Part shown: in pieces, positions 1 to 6,895 of the stretch | Position numbering within the stretch: position 1 is the first letter of the stretch | How the letters are laid out: each line of letters begins with the position of its first letter | Origin: RPQJ01 sp963731105 | GTDB lineage: Bacteria > Pseudomonadota > Gammaproteobacteria > Steroidobacterales > Steroidobacteraceae | Length of the DNA: 64,000 nt | Assembly: GCA_963731105.1 (NCBI GenBank) | Contig: CAVSUM010000016.1 | Span: forward strand, 1-64,000 | Reading direction: 5' to 3' | Notes under the pieces: model-generated | Told to the model about the DNA's origin: nothing | Seen by the model: only the letters and a program-made list of their open reading frames with translations | The model's database searches: none | Position numbers and translations under genes: made by a program

Positions 1-796
1 TCGGCCGCACCAGGTCGCGGTTGACGAGCGTCTGGAACGCGCCGGCGCCGTAGACCCCGGGGAGCGTGTTGCCCTTGAAGACGAGCGACTTCTCGCGGGC
101 GCCGGCGGCCACGAGCAGCATTTCAGGACGCACGATGTAGTAGCGGGCGTCCCTCAGGATGCCGACCCGGCGGTCCGAGAACACCGCGAGCGCCGTGCTG
201 TTCAGCCAGACGCGGACGTTTTCGAACAGGTGGACGTCGCGCTCGAGGCGCGTGGCGATGTCGATGCCCCGCGTGCCCGCATAGCAGGCGTCGATCGACC
301 CAAAGAACTTGTGCGTCTGGAGCACCAGCTTGCCGCCGAGGCGGTGCTTGTCGTCGACCACGAGCGTCCGGACGCCCGCCCGGCCCAGCTCAATCGCCGC
401 CGTCAGTCCGGCAGGCCCGCCGCCGATGATCAGGCACTCGCAGTCGACCGTCGGAATGTCGCGCAGGTCCCCGGCGCCCTGGACGTCCGAGAGTTCCGGC
501 TTGCCCTCGAGCGGGGCTACGCGCATGCCCGGCCTGACGGGGAACATGCACGACTTCACCGCGAGGCCGTCCGCCACCACCGAGCACTGGGCGCACTGGC
601 CGTTGGCGCAGAAGATTCCCTGGGCCGCGCCATCCTTGTGGTGGTGGCCGAAGATGCGTACGCCGTTGGCGAACAGCGCCGACGCGATGGTCTCGCCGGC
701 GAGGCCTGAGCAGGGCGTGCCATTCCAGAAAAACTCGACAGTCTCGCGGGCTGGCACCGGCAGGACCGGGTGCTGGTGGATGCGGTACTCGACCAC
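1..796 (-). CDS. [2Fe-2S]/FAD-dependent oxidoreductase, SoxA/HcnB-like (3' end outside window)
   Basis: About 265 N-terminal residues are visible; the gene runs off the left edge. A plant-type [2Fe-2S] domain comes first, with cysteines at about residues 63, 68, 71 and 83 (C-x4-C-x2-C-x11-C, motif FCANGQCAQC). It is followed by a Rossmann FAD site GGGPAGLTAA near residue 125. The layout is that of sarcosine oxidase alpha / cyanide synthase type proteins, which pass electrons from amine or amino-acid oxidation. The GTG start is chosen because GAGGAGTG lies just upstream in the right place and the protein already looks complete at its N-terminus. The substrate cannot be told from this fragment. 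It is the leftmost member of the accessory block but has no attC-like repeat of its own that I can see. Confidence 0.8.
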   Translation of the reverse strand, partial: MVEYRIHQHPVLPVPARETVEFFWNGTPCSGLAGETIASALFANGVRIFGHHHKDGAAQGIFCANGQCAQCSVVADGLAVKSCMFPVRPGMRVAPLEGKPELSDVQGAGDLRDIPTVDCECLIIGGGPAGLTAAIELGRAGVRTLVVDDKHRLGGKLVLQTHKFFGSIDACYAGTRGIDIATRLERDVHLFENVRVWLNSTALAVFSDRRVGILRDARYYIVRPEMLLVAAGAREKSLVFKGNTLPGVYGAGAFQTLVNRDLVRP

Positions 797-943
797 AGGC
801 GTCACTCCTCGCGACGGGCGTACAAGGTCCCGGCGAAAGACGAGGTTCGGATGCGGTTCCGTACGGCCCGGGAAAACAGGGGGAAGGCAGCCAGTGGGAA
901 CCGACACGGAGGGGGGCGGCTCTGTGCGGATATTACCAAAGAT

Positions 944-985
944 GGGATTCGGGATTCGGGATTCGGGACTCGGGGTGCGGGATTC
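944..985. repeat. GGGATTC heptamer tandem repeat
   Basis: Six consecutive 7-bp units: GGGATTC three times, then GGGACTC, GGGGTGC and GGGATTC. It lies in the 270-bp gap between the oxidoreductase and the unknown gene at 1066-1586, and I see no gene in that gap. Similar G-rich heptamer runs are a known intergenic feature of Xanthomonadaceae genomes. Two other heptamer runs occur in this window (51282-51295 and 63407-63434). Confidence 0.85.
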
Positions 986-1065
986 GCCTTCAGACACGCC
1001 GCGAACGCGACTCGTTGCCGGTCGCCGTCCCGGCGCGAGCCTTCGGGGCATCCACACCCAACGGC

Positions 1066-1586
1066 TCAGGCTCCCTCCTCATCTTCTCTGGCCAACTCCC
1101 GAGCGATGAACGGCGCTGAGTCCTGCAGCGCACTTCTGACGACCGCGACGACGTCTGCATCTTGCCCTACGGTCACGACGATTCCTGTTCTGCATGTCTT
1201 CGAGTAGATGTCGGCCGGCGTCGTCAGCGTCAAGAAGTACCAGAGTGCGGTCTCGAGGTCATCTAGCGCGAGTGCCATGACGTCATGACATCCACATTAG
1301 AGGGGAGCGTGAGGGAGGCGTCGACTATCTCCTCATCGAAGATGTCGTGTAGTCTCTCGCATCCACCTCCCCAAGTGCAGACGTAGACGCAGCCTGATTC
1401 AAGGAGTGTTCTTGCGAAGACGCCAATCGTCGCCGCAGGAATGCCGACTGAATGCCAGACCACGAGCGCCGCGAAGTGGGGACCCGACGGAGATTGAAAC
1501 CTCTCGACGTCTGTTGGGTCTAGAACGTTGAGGTGGTAGAGATCACGTTCTGGAGTCGCGCTTCGGCCGAGTCGCTCGAGTTGCAT
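1066..1586 (-). CDS. conserved hypothetical protein, one frame break
   Basis: Two overlapping leftward frames fit as one protein of about 172 residues. The upstream part (from 1586) starts MQLERLGRSATPERDLYHLN and ends near VDVMTSWHS. The downstream part continues with DDLETALWYFLTLTTPADIY and ends REDEEGA. I recall uncharacterised proteins with the same order, a TxWH motif followed by an ALWFF block (possibly DUF7684), but could not check this. The break is around 1265-1280. No signal peptide or membrane segment is seen. It is less GC-rich than the housekeeping genes, and it sits last in transcription order in the cassette-like block, which suggests a mobile origin. Function unknown. Confidence 0.55.
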
Positions 1587-1589
1587 CGC

Positions 1590-1673
1590 CGCATCGCCTC
1601 CGCAGCCGCCGTAGTCCAGCCGCGGGCCGATCTTGCTCCTCCGGCCCGGCGGCTGCTCAAGCGCTTGTTATCC
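1590..1673 (-). other. degenerate attC-like site after the VOC gene
   Basis: On the minus strand, just after the VOC stop codon, the core GGATAAC is followed by AAGCGCTTGAG and then by an inverted repeat (GCAGCCGCC paired with GGCGGCTGC, plus GGGCCG with CGGCCC). The first half resembles integron attC sites. The second core (GTTRRRY) is not recognisable, so the right boundary is approximate and the site may be decayed. Confidence 0.4.
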
Positions 1674-1696
1674 GCCGGTGTGTTGACGGGGAGTGA

Positions 1697-2104
1697 TTAA
1701 CTGGATGGCATGGCGGACATGTCCATCCACATCGCGCCCCAAACGTGGCCGTCAGGATCAGCGAAGTCGCGACCATACATGAACCCATGGTCCTGAACGG
1801 GATTTATGTCGGCGGTTCCACCGTGTTCGGAGGCCGATGTGTTCATGGCATCGACGTCTTCGCGTGAATCGCACGAGACCGTGAGCGCGACCTCGCTCGA
1901 TGTGTTCGGCGGAATTGGGCGGGTCGTAAATGTGCGCCACTTTGCGTATGTCAAAAGCATTACATTGATTGACTCGCTCCACACCATGAACGCTGCGGTA
2001 TCGTCGGTGAACTGCGGATTGTTGACGAAGCCTAAGGCGGTGTAGAAAGCCTTCGACGCTTTCAGATCGACTACGGGCAGGCTGACGGTAAGCGTTCGGG
2101 ACAT
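1697..2104 (-). CDS. VOC (glyoxalase/bleomycin-resistance-like) family protein
   Basis: 135 residues, the usual size of a single vicinal-oxygen-chelate domain. It begins with the typical beta strand LTVSLPVVDLKASKAFYTAL and ends with the signature FADPDGHVWGAMWMD, where a histidine and nearby acidic residues normally contribute to the metal site. VOC proteins act on lactoylglutathione or extradiol substrates, or sequester antibiotics; nothing here selects among these. The ATG is preceded by a weak purine stretch (AGGAGACC). It lies between two attC-like repeats and is transcribed in the same direction as its neighbours, as expected of a gene cassette. Confidence 0.8.
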   Translation of the reverse strand: MSRTLTVSLPVVDLKASKAFYTALGFVNNPQFTDDTAAFMVWSESINVMLLTYAKWRTFTTRPIPPNTSSEVALTVSCDSREDVDAMNTSASEHGGTADINPVQDHGFMYGRDFADPDGHVWGAMWMDMSAMPSS

Positions 2105-2134
2105 TGATGGTCTCCTGTTGGTTGGATCTGAGGT

Positions 2135-2207
2135 GGATAGCGCTCGCGTTCACCCGCGCCGGCTCATGATCGCGCCGGCCGGCGTCGGGTGCAACGCGTT
2201 GTTAGGC
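2135..2207 (-). other. attC-like recombination site after the TPR-like gene
   Basis: Read on the minus strand: GCCTAAC core six bases after the stop codon, spacer AACGCGTTG, then CACCCG-A-CGCCGGC whose complement GCCGGCG-CGGGTG follows. One base (A) is left unpaired, as in the extrahelical bases of integron attC sites. The second core reads GCTATCC, one mismatch from GTTATCC. Length 73 bp. Confidence 0.65.
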
Positions 2208-2213
2208 TGCGCG

Positions 2214-2732
2214 TCAGTAGCCCCATGCTGCGGAGTGTCTCCACAAGCGGCCCTCCACCGTGGTCGACCGCATCGGGAAGCTGCCCACGACTTCTCGGGC
2301 GAGTACCTTGGCCTCCGCCATCCGCCCCTCGCCGGCGTAGAAGCCGGCCAATTGAACCCGCGCCAGGGCGCCCACCTGGACGCCGTCGCCGTACCAGGCA
2401 TCGCTGTGCGCCTCGATGGCCGTCTTCAAGTACGCCTCACGATCTGTGCCGGAAGAAAGCTGCGCGAGGTACAGGACGGCGCTTCCAGCCCGGTTGGATT
2501 TCGGAAACTCCTTGACGACGCGCTGCAGAATCGCTTTGGCTTGAGGCGCACGCAGGTTCCTATTCGCGGACTGGTACAGTTCTTCGAGTTGTCTGAGGTC
2601 TTCCGTGGAGTAGACGGCAAGGTCTTGGTGCATCCGCTGCTGCGCTCTGGAGCGGAGCCTGTCGAGCGTTGGTGCCGATTCCTGGAGGTGAGCGGCACCG
2701 AGTAGCACCAGCAACGCAAGTAACGGTGTCAT
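2214..2732 (-). CDS. exported TPR-like hypothetical protein
   Basis: 172 residues. Residues 1-16 (MTPLLALLVLLGAAHL) form a hydrophobic signal-peptide-like segment, so a periplasmic location is likely. The rest is alpha-helical with repeat-like stretches (AKAILQRVVKEFPKSNRAGS; AEAKVLAREVVGSFP) typical of tetratricopeptide or YfiO-type folds. A motif WYGDGVQVGALAR near residue 125 resembles, from memory, a protein often carried in environmental integron cassettes; this is recollection, not a search. The stop codon is followed within six bases by an attC core. No enzymatic function can be assigned. Confidence 0.65.
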   Translation of the reverse strand: MTPLLALLVLLGAAHLQESAPTLDRLRSRAQQRMHQDLAVYSTEDLRQLEELYQSANRNLRAPQAKAILQRVVKEFPKSNRAGSAVLYLAQLSSGTDREAYLKTAIEAHSDAWYGDGVQVGALARVQLAGFYAGEGRMAEAKVLAREVVGSFPMRSTTVEGRLWRHSAAWGY

Positions 2733-2760
2733 TCGGCGCTCCCGATGATGCTGTGTCGCC

Positions 2761-2856
2761 GATTGACGGCTCGCACCAGCCGCGGCGGCCGCCCTCGTAC
2801 CATCTACTTCCGGTCACCGCCGAACGGCCGCCGTCCGGTGCAACCGCGTGTCAGGC
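2761..2856 (-). other. attC-like site overlapping the stop codon of the membrane-protein gene
   Basis: On the minus strand the core GCCTGAC contains the stop TGA of the gene ending at 2851. It is followed by ACGCGGTTGCACCGG and GGCGGCC. The complementary half GGCCGCC ... GGTGCGAGCC follows about 45 bp later and ends in GTCAATC. Pairing has several mismatches, and the outer cores are TGAC/GTCA rather than TAAC/GTTA. It is a plausible but divergent attC. Confidence 0.5.
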
Positions 2857-3171
2857 AGTCTGGCCGTCTTCTCCCGACGTTTCCTTCAGCAGGCCGGCCA
2901 TTGCATCGAGACGGGCCTCCAACCGGCCGATTCGCCACTGGTAGAAGACGAGTAGCCCGATGCCCGGCAGAAGCGTTGGCCACTCCCATCTTCCGCCACT
3001 GGCGATCGTCACCAGCGAGATGGCACCGAGCACACCAACCCAGTCTCCAAGGTGTACGGCCCTGGGCGTGAGTTGGCGGACCTTGTCCTGAAGTTGAAGC
3101 TGCCGTTTGAGGCGCAGGAACTTGGTCTGCGCGTCGATCACTTCTGGCGTGGGGATGGTGGAGTCCGGCAT
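2851..3171 (-). CDS. small membrane protein of unknown function
   Basis: 106 residues. An N-terminal amphipathic or coiled segment (FLRLKRQLQLQDKVRQL, about residues 18-34) precedes two hydrophobic stretches: DWVGVLGAISLVTIASGG (about 43-60) and LLPGIGLLVFYQWRIG (about 67-82). A charged tail follows. This fits an inner-membrane hairpin with both ends on the same side. No catalytic motif is visible. It lies between two attC-like repeats, so it is probably a gene cassette. Confidence 0.6.
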   Translation of the reverse strand: MPDSTIPTPEVIDAQTKFLRLKRQLQLQDKVRQLTPRAVHLGDWVGVLGAISLVTIASGGRWEWPTLLPGIGLLVFYQWRIGRLEARLDAMAGLLKETSGEDGQTA

Positions 3172-3211
3172 GGCTGTTACCTGGGGATTCAGTCCTTTCG
3201 AGCCTGTACCT

Positions 3212-3281
3212 GGCTAACGTTCCGCCTGAGCCGCGCGCGGCATGAGGTCGCCAGCGCGTCGGCTCCAGGCGGATGTTATGC
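3212..3281 (-). other. attC recombination site (best-formed in the window)
   Basis: Minus strand, 70 bp. First core GCATAAC; the brnA stop TAA lies inside it. Then CCGCCTG-G-AGCCG-A-CGCGC, a short loop region, GCGCG-CGGCT-CAGGCGG, and a last core GTTAGCC. The two arms pair perfectly except for two unpaired bases (G and A) on one side. This is the extrahelical-base arrangement that sets strand choice in integron attC sites. The same core GTTAGCC recurs at 3973-3979, upstream of brnT, and the two cores bracket the brnTA unit. Confidence 0.75.
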
Positions 3282-3501
3282 CGTGCGTTTCGCCGGAAGT
3301 TGCTTCTTTGCCACCTTCAGAAGCATCCGGAGGGCTTCGTTCACCGACGACGCGTCCGGGAATGCCTTGGCGACGTCGTCTTCGAGAAGGACGACGTTGG
3401 TGCCCGCCTTGTACGCCGCGTGGTGCTTTCCGCGTACCCCTTGGGGAGAAGTCGTACTCCGGGCGGAGGTCATCTGTCTTTCGTCGTCTTGCCTGCGTCA
3501 T
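3276..3501 (-). CDS. brnA: BrnA-like antitoxin, one frame break
   Basis: The N-terminus MTQARRRKTDDLRPEYDFS runs in one frame. After a single-base shift near 3437-3446, beside a C4/G4 run, it continues QGVRGKHHAAYKAGTNVVLL and ends VNEALRMLLKVAKKQLPAKR. That is the BrnA/CopG pattern: YDFSxGVRGK, then a strand (GTNVVLLEDDVAKAFPDASS), then a ribbon-helix-helix-like tail that binds DNA. About 74 residues after correction. In known brnTA systems BrnA neutralises the BrnT RNase and represses the operon. Whether the break is real (leaving a toxin without antitoxin) or a sequencing insertion cannot be settled here; brnT carries one too. Confidence 0.7.
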
Positions 3502-3761
3502 ATGCCCTGCGTTCCTTGGGCGCGGCCGTTCGCGCGTGGATGATCCGAATCTGTACTCCCTCGCTCAGTGTACGCAACCAGAAGCAACCGACTCTCTGCG
3601 GACATCCCCACACTCAGAAATCGCTGCTCCTGTTCCGAATGGTCGGGATCCGGAATCGTCAGTTCGAACGGATCCCCAAACACGGTCGTCGCTTCCGGAA
3701 AGGACACACCGTGCTTGTTGAGATTCGACGCCGCTTTGATCGCATCCCATTCGAATCTCAT
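3470..3761 (-). CDS. brnT: BrnT-like ribonuclease toxin, one frame break
   Basis: The start MRFEWDAIKAASNLNKHGVS followed by FPEATTVFGDP and the IPDPDHSEQEQRF block are hallmarks of BrnT. After VAYTERG a single extra base near 3555-3563 throws the frame. The alternative frame gives VQIRIIHARTAAPKERRAYD, the expected RIIxAR...ERRxYE end of the family, and stops at 3470. The corrected length is about 96 residues, as usual. BrnT is an RelE-fold RNase that cuts mRNA. The 3' end overlaps brnA by 32 bases, a common arrangement in these operons. The unit is flanked by attC-type cores. Confidence 0.75.
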
Positions 3762-3868
3762 GTCAGGTTACGTCCAATTCCTTCGTCGGCATACCTTCCT
3801 TTATCTGAATTGAACCACAACACGGCGGCCACGCCGCGAAGGCGGTCGGCAATTCCGTGTGCCTTCAT
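3758..3868 (-). CDS. possible 36-residue ORF overlapping the brnT start
   Basis: A short open frame begins MKAHGIADRLRGVAAVLWFN and ends with ATGA shared with the brnT start codon, so translation of the two would be coupled. I do not recognise the peptide. It could be a leader that couples ribosomes to brnT, the remnant of a longer gene, or chance. Confidence 0.25.
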   Translation of the reverse strand: MKAHGIADRLRGVAAVLWFNSDKGRYADEGIGRNLT

Positions 3869-3972
3869 TTGATGACGCGCACTATACGTCTCGCCGGAAA
3901 CCGCCGCAAGTGACTGTGCGATTGAAAGATCTGGCGGGCCGAAGTGCCGCTCCCCGGGGATTGAGGCTGGCG

Positions 3973-3979
3973 GGCTAAC
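3973..3979 (-). other. isolated GTTAGCC cassette-boundary core
   Basis: Minus-strand GTTAGCC, identical to the last core of the attC at 3212-3281. A CCAATAAC element lies 13 bp before it, too close for a normal attC. It marks the likely entry point of the brnTA cassette. A larger GC-rich inverted repeat lies just beyond (about 3998-4030). No other gene is seen between 3869 and 4066. Confidence 0.4.
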
Positions 3980-4066
3980 TCAGTTCCTGCCGGTTATTGG
4001 CTCCGGCGCCAATCGCCGGCTCAGGCGCCGCGGTCTGTGGCGCTTCGCGGGCGCGCGACGCGTCGA

Positions 4067-4245
4067 TTACTTCCCGGCACCGGCGAGAAAATCCACCGCC
4101 AGGCTCGCGAGCGCACGCACGCCGGTGATGAGCGCCGCCTCATCCGGGCTGAAGCGTGGCGAGTGGTTCGCGGCCCAGGCGGACGGGTCGGCGCCCTTCG
4201 GCGCCACCCCGAGGAAGAAGTAGAGGGCATCGGCTGCAGACTGTG
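4067..4245 (-). pseudogene. 3' remnant of an M20-family amidohydrolase
   Basis: About 55 C-terminal residues are recognisable: ALYFFLGVAPKGADPSAWAA, then NHSPRFSPDEAALITGVRAL and ASLAVDFLAGAGK, ending in TAA at 4067. This is the conserved end of M20 amidohydrolase / hippurate hydrolase proteins (FFLGVxP...NHSPxFxxDE). Upstream of about 4245 the frame stays open but is no longer M20-like, and the rightward debranching-enzyme homology begins there on the other strand. Most of the gene, including its metal-binding residues, is missing. It cannot be functional as it stands. Confidence 0.65.
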
Positions 4246-5939
4246 CGCCGAGGCGGCACGCGACGAACCGAAATGGCGCGCCGAACGTCGGGCACGGCTC
4301 GAGCGATTGATCAATGGTTCGCAATACGTGCACGCAGGCGACCCGGCGCTGACCAACTCACTGCGCTGGATCGCGCTCACCACGGACCAGTTGCTGACCC
4401 GCCAGCGCGGCCACGGCATCTATGCCGGCCTGCCGTGGTTCCCGGAGTACTGGGGTCGCGACAGCTTCATCGCACTGCCCGGTGCGACGCTGGCCACCGG
4501 TCGGTTCGAAGCGGCGCGCGCCATCCTCTCGTCGTTCGCTGCCTTCCAGGATCGTGATCCGGCATCGCCGTTCTTCGGCCGACTGCCCAACATCGTCAAG
4601 CCCGGCAGCCTCGACTTTCACACCACCGACGGCACGCCGCGATTCGTGCTCGCACTGCGGGACTATCTGCGCTACAGCGGCGACAGCAGCCTGCTGCGCG
4701 AACTGTATCCTGTCGTGGTGGCAAGCATCGACGGCTCGCTGGCACGGTTTGTCGACGGGCACGGACTGCTGGTGCATGCGGACAACGAGACCTGGATGGA
4801 TGCGCGGCGCGCCGCGGACCTGGCCGCGTATGCACCGCGCGGCACGCGCGCCAACGACATCCAGGCGCTGTGGTACGGGCAACTGCTTGCCGGTGTCGAC
4901 TTTGCGGAGCTGCTCGGCGATCACGCGGCGGCAGAACGCTGGCGCCGTGCCGCCGTGCGCGTGCAGCACGGCTTCGCGCAGTTGTTCATCGCGCCGGGCT
5001 ACTGCGCAGCGGCCAGTGTCGATTGCGGATCACGTCACCGCGCAGGGCGTCGCCGACCATACTTTGCGGCCCAATGTGCTGTTCGCGCTGGACATGGTGC
5101 CCGCCACCGACGCGGCCAGGATCACCGCCCACGCCTGGCGAACTCTGGTGTTCCCGTGGGGCGTAACGACGCTGGATCCAGCGGATCGCGGTTTCCATCC
5201 CTTCCACCTCGCGCCGGGCTGCTGGCACAAGGATGCCGCGTACCACAATGGCGCGGTCTGGCCCTGGCTCGACGGCATCGCGATCGATCGCATGGTCGAG
5301 TTCGGGCAGGTCGAGCCGGCGTGGCAGTTGTTCCACACACGCAGTCGCCTGGCGCTGGAACGCGGCGTGGTCGGTGGCCTGCCGGAGAACCTCGACGCTT
5401 ATCCACATCCGGGCGAATCGCAGCCGCGCCTGACCGGCACCTACCTGCAGGCGTGGTCGAACACAGAGCACCTGCGAGCCTGGTACCAGGATTTCCTCGG
5501 CGTCCGGCCGGCGCTCGACGAGGCGCGCATCACGCTCGCACCGCGCCTGCCGACGGTTGCCGGTGACGTCGACTTCGAGGCCAGGGTTGGCAGCGGCTCG
5601 CTGCGCGGCGTGTACCAACTGCTCGCGACAGGCCGCAGGTACCACTGGCTGTTGCACGGGCTCGATGCGACGGTCACGGTCGACCTGCCGGGGCTGGAGC
5701 GGCAATCGTTCGCGATGCGCTCCGGCGATCAGCTGGTCGTCGACGAGTCCGACGACGCCACCCGTGCCACGCTGCATTCGGTCGACGGCAAGCTGCGGCA
5801 ATCGCTGCTCTTCCAGTCGTCGGTCGAGCGCAGGTCCCAGCAGGATGCCTGGGACAGGATCTTCGCCGGGATCGGCTTCGCGACGCCGCGCTCCTTCGAC
5901 CAGCTGGCGATTCGCTGCACCGAGCCCGCGACCCGGTAA
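4246..5939 (+). pseudogene. amylo-alpha-1,6-glucosidase / glycogen-debranching-type protein, 5'-truncated and frame-broken
   Basis: The (alpha/alpha)6-barrel catalytic part of the GDE C-terminal family is clear: GIYAGLPWFPEYWGRDSFIA near 4420-4480, the HTTDGTPRF region, HADNETWMDARR near 4775, and GVVGGLPENLDAYPHPGESQ near 5370. Expected role: hydrolysis of alpha-1,6 branches of glycogen or related glucans in the cytoplasm. The N-terminal domain (roughly 150-200 residues in longer homologues) is absent. An open frame continues left to 4037, but that stretch is antisense to the M20 remnant, so I do not take it as coding. The frame breaks near 5000-5020 (FIAPGYCAA to VSIADHVTAQG). No start codon or ribosome site of its own can be assigned. 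Confidence 0.7.
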
Positions 5940-5961
5940 CACACTCGCCCGGGGCCGGGCT

Positions 5962-6474
5962 TCAGTCGTCAGCGAGCGCGCGCCACGCATCCCACCCGAT
6001 GTCGCGGCCGGGGAACGCTACCGCGCGCAACGGCCAGTCCTGTGCGATCCAGTCCTTCACCACCGAGTACAGACGCTGCTCCAGGCCGGTGGCGAGCTCG
6101 CTCTGCCGCGCCCACAGGTATACCTCCGCGTCGAAGCCGCGCTTGCGCGTCGGATAGAGGTATACGCAGCCAATGACGCGGGACTCATCCGGCGTCACGA
6201 CCGTGTAGGCAAAGGAGCTGCGGCGCTGGAATTCTTTCTGGTGCCAACCGAGGTCGATCAGGTTCTGTTCGAGCGTGAGGCCGTCAGGCCACGTGCCATC
6301 CGGCCAGATGGTGCGCAAGTGCGTGGTGCTACTGCTGACGGCATCGTAGTCCTGCACGACGTCGCGGACGGTCAACGTGCGCAGGCGGAACTCCGCGGTG
6401 TCCAGCCGCTCTGGCACCGCGAAGTCCCTGGGCACGAACGGCATGCTGGACCGCGACATGCTGGGTCGCCGCAC
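5962..6474 (-). CDS. GNAT family N-acetyltransferase
   Basis: 170 residues. An N-terminal tail with several Met/Ser residues is followed by FRLRTLTVRDVVQDYDAVSS, then the acetyl-CoA-binding region with the conserved strand ESRVIGCVYLYPTRKRGFDA and a C-terminal helix region LEQRLYSVVKDWIAQDWPL. The family transfers acetyl groups to amines on small molecules or proteins; the substrate is not evident. The first ATG gives about ten extra residues; a later start at residue 11 (MPFVPRD) is equally possible. It lies 5 bp downstream of the next gene to the right and probably shares its transcript. Confidence 0.75.
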   Translation of the reverse strand: MRRPSMSRSSMPFVPRDFAVPERLDTAEFRLRTLTVRDVVQDYDAVSSSTTHLRTIWPDGTWPDGLTLEQNLIDLGWHQKEFQRRSSFAYTVVTPDESRVIGCVYLYPTRKRGFDAEVYLWARQSELATGLEQRLYSVVKDWIAQDWPLRAVAFPGRDIGWDAWRALADD

Positions 6475-6479
6475 CCGAC

Positions 6480-6846
6480 TCAGTGGTCGACGATGATCAC
6501 CGGGTCAGCAGCCGTCTTGCCTGCCACCCCGATCGTGTACTTGTAGATCAGCATGCCGGCACCTTTGACCGGCTTTTTCAGCGTGCCTGTGAACGTGGTG
6601 ACGGCGCCGGTCGGCTTGTCTTCGCTCGAACGGCCAGACCGGGTCAGGCGTCCCGCCATTGTCCGGGAAGTCCGTGCAGGTAATCGTGAACGCGCTGACA
6701 CCCTGCCCGCAGGAAAACTTGACCTTGCGACCGCCTTTGCCACGCACGTTGCCGCCGCTGTTACCGAAAATCACCACCTGGTCTCCGGCGAGACCGACGA
6801 CGAAATCGTACGGCGCCAGGGTGGATCCGCCGGGGTCGATGGGCAT
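6480..6846 (-). CDS. small hypothetical protein, one frame break
   Basis: The start ATG at 6846 has GGAGGGACTC upstream. The first frame reads MPIDPGGSTLAPYDFVVGLA and continues with DQVVIFGNSGGNVRGKGG and a KFSCGQG motif; near 6620-6640 it switches to SSEDKPTGAVTTFTGTLKKP and ends DPVIIVDH. About 121 residues after removing one base. It is beta-rich, has a possible Ig-like or carbohydrate-binding shape, two cysteines, and no signal peptide. I do not recognise the family with certainty; it may resemble small proteins annotated as DP-EP family. Function unknown. Confidence 0.5.
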
Positions 6847-6895
6847 CTGAGTCCCTCCTGCTCGTGAATTCTTGTTGGGTTCCGCGCGCTCAAAC

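Noticed and set aside
944..985. A CRISPR array
   Set aside because: Units are 7 bp, directly abutting and without spacers. The same holds for 63407-63434.
230..1207. Plus-strand ORFs in the first 1.2 kb
   Set aside because: They lie opposite the clear [2Fe-2S]/FAD oxidoreductase or run through the heptamer repeat, with low-complexity Arg/Ser/Pro composition.
4037..4245. An upstream start for the debranching-type gene at 4037
   Set aside because: This part is antisense to recognisable M20 residues and carries no debranching-enzyme features.
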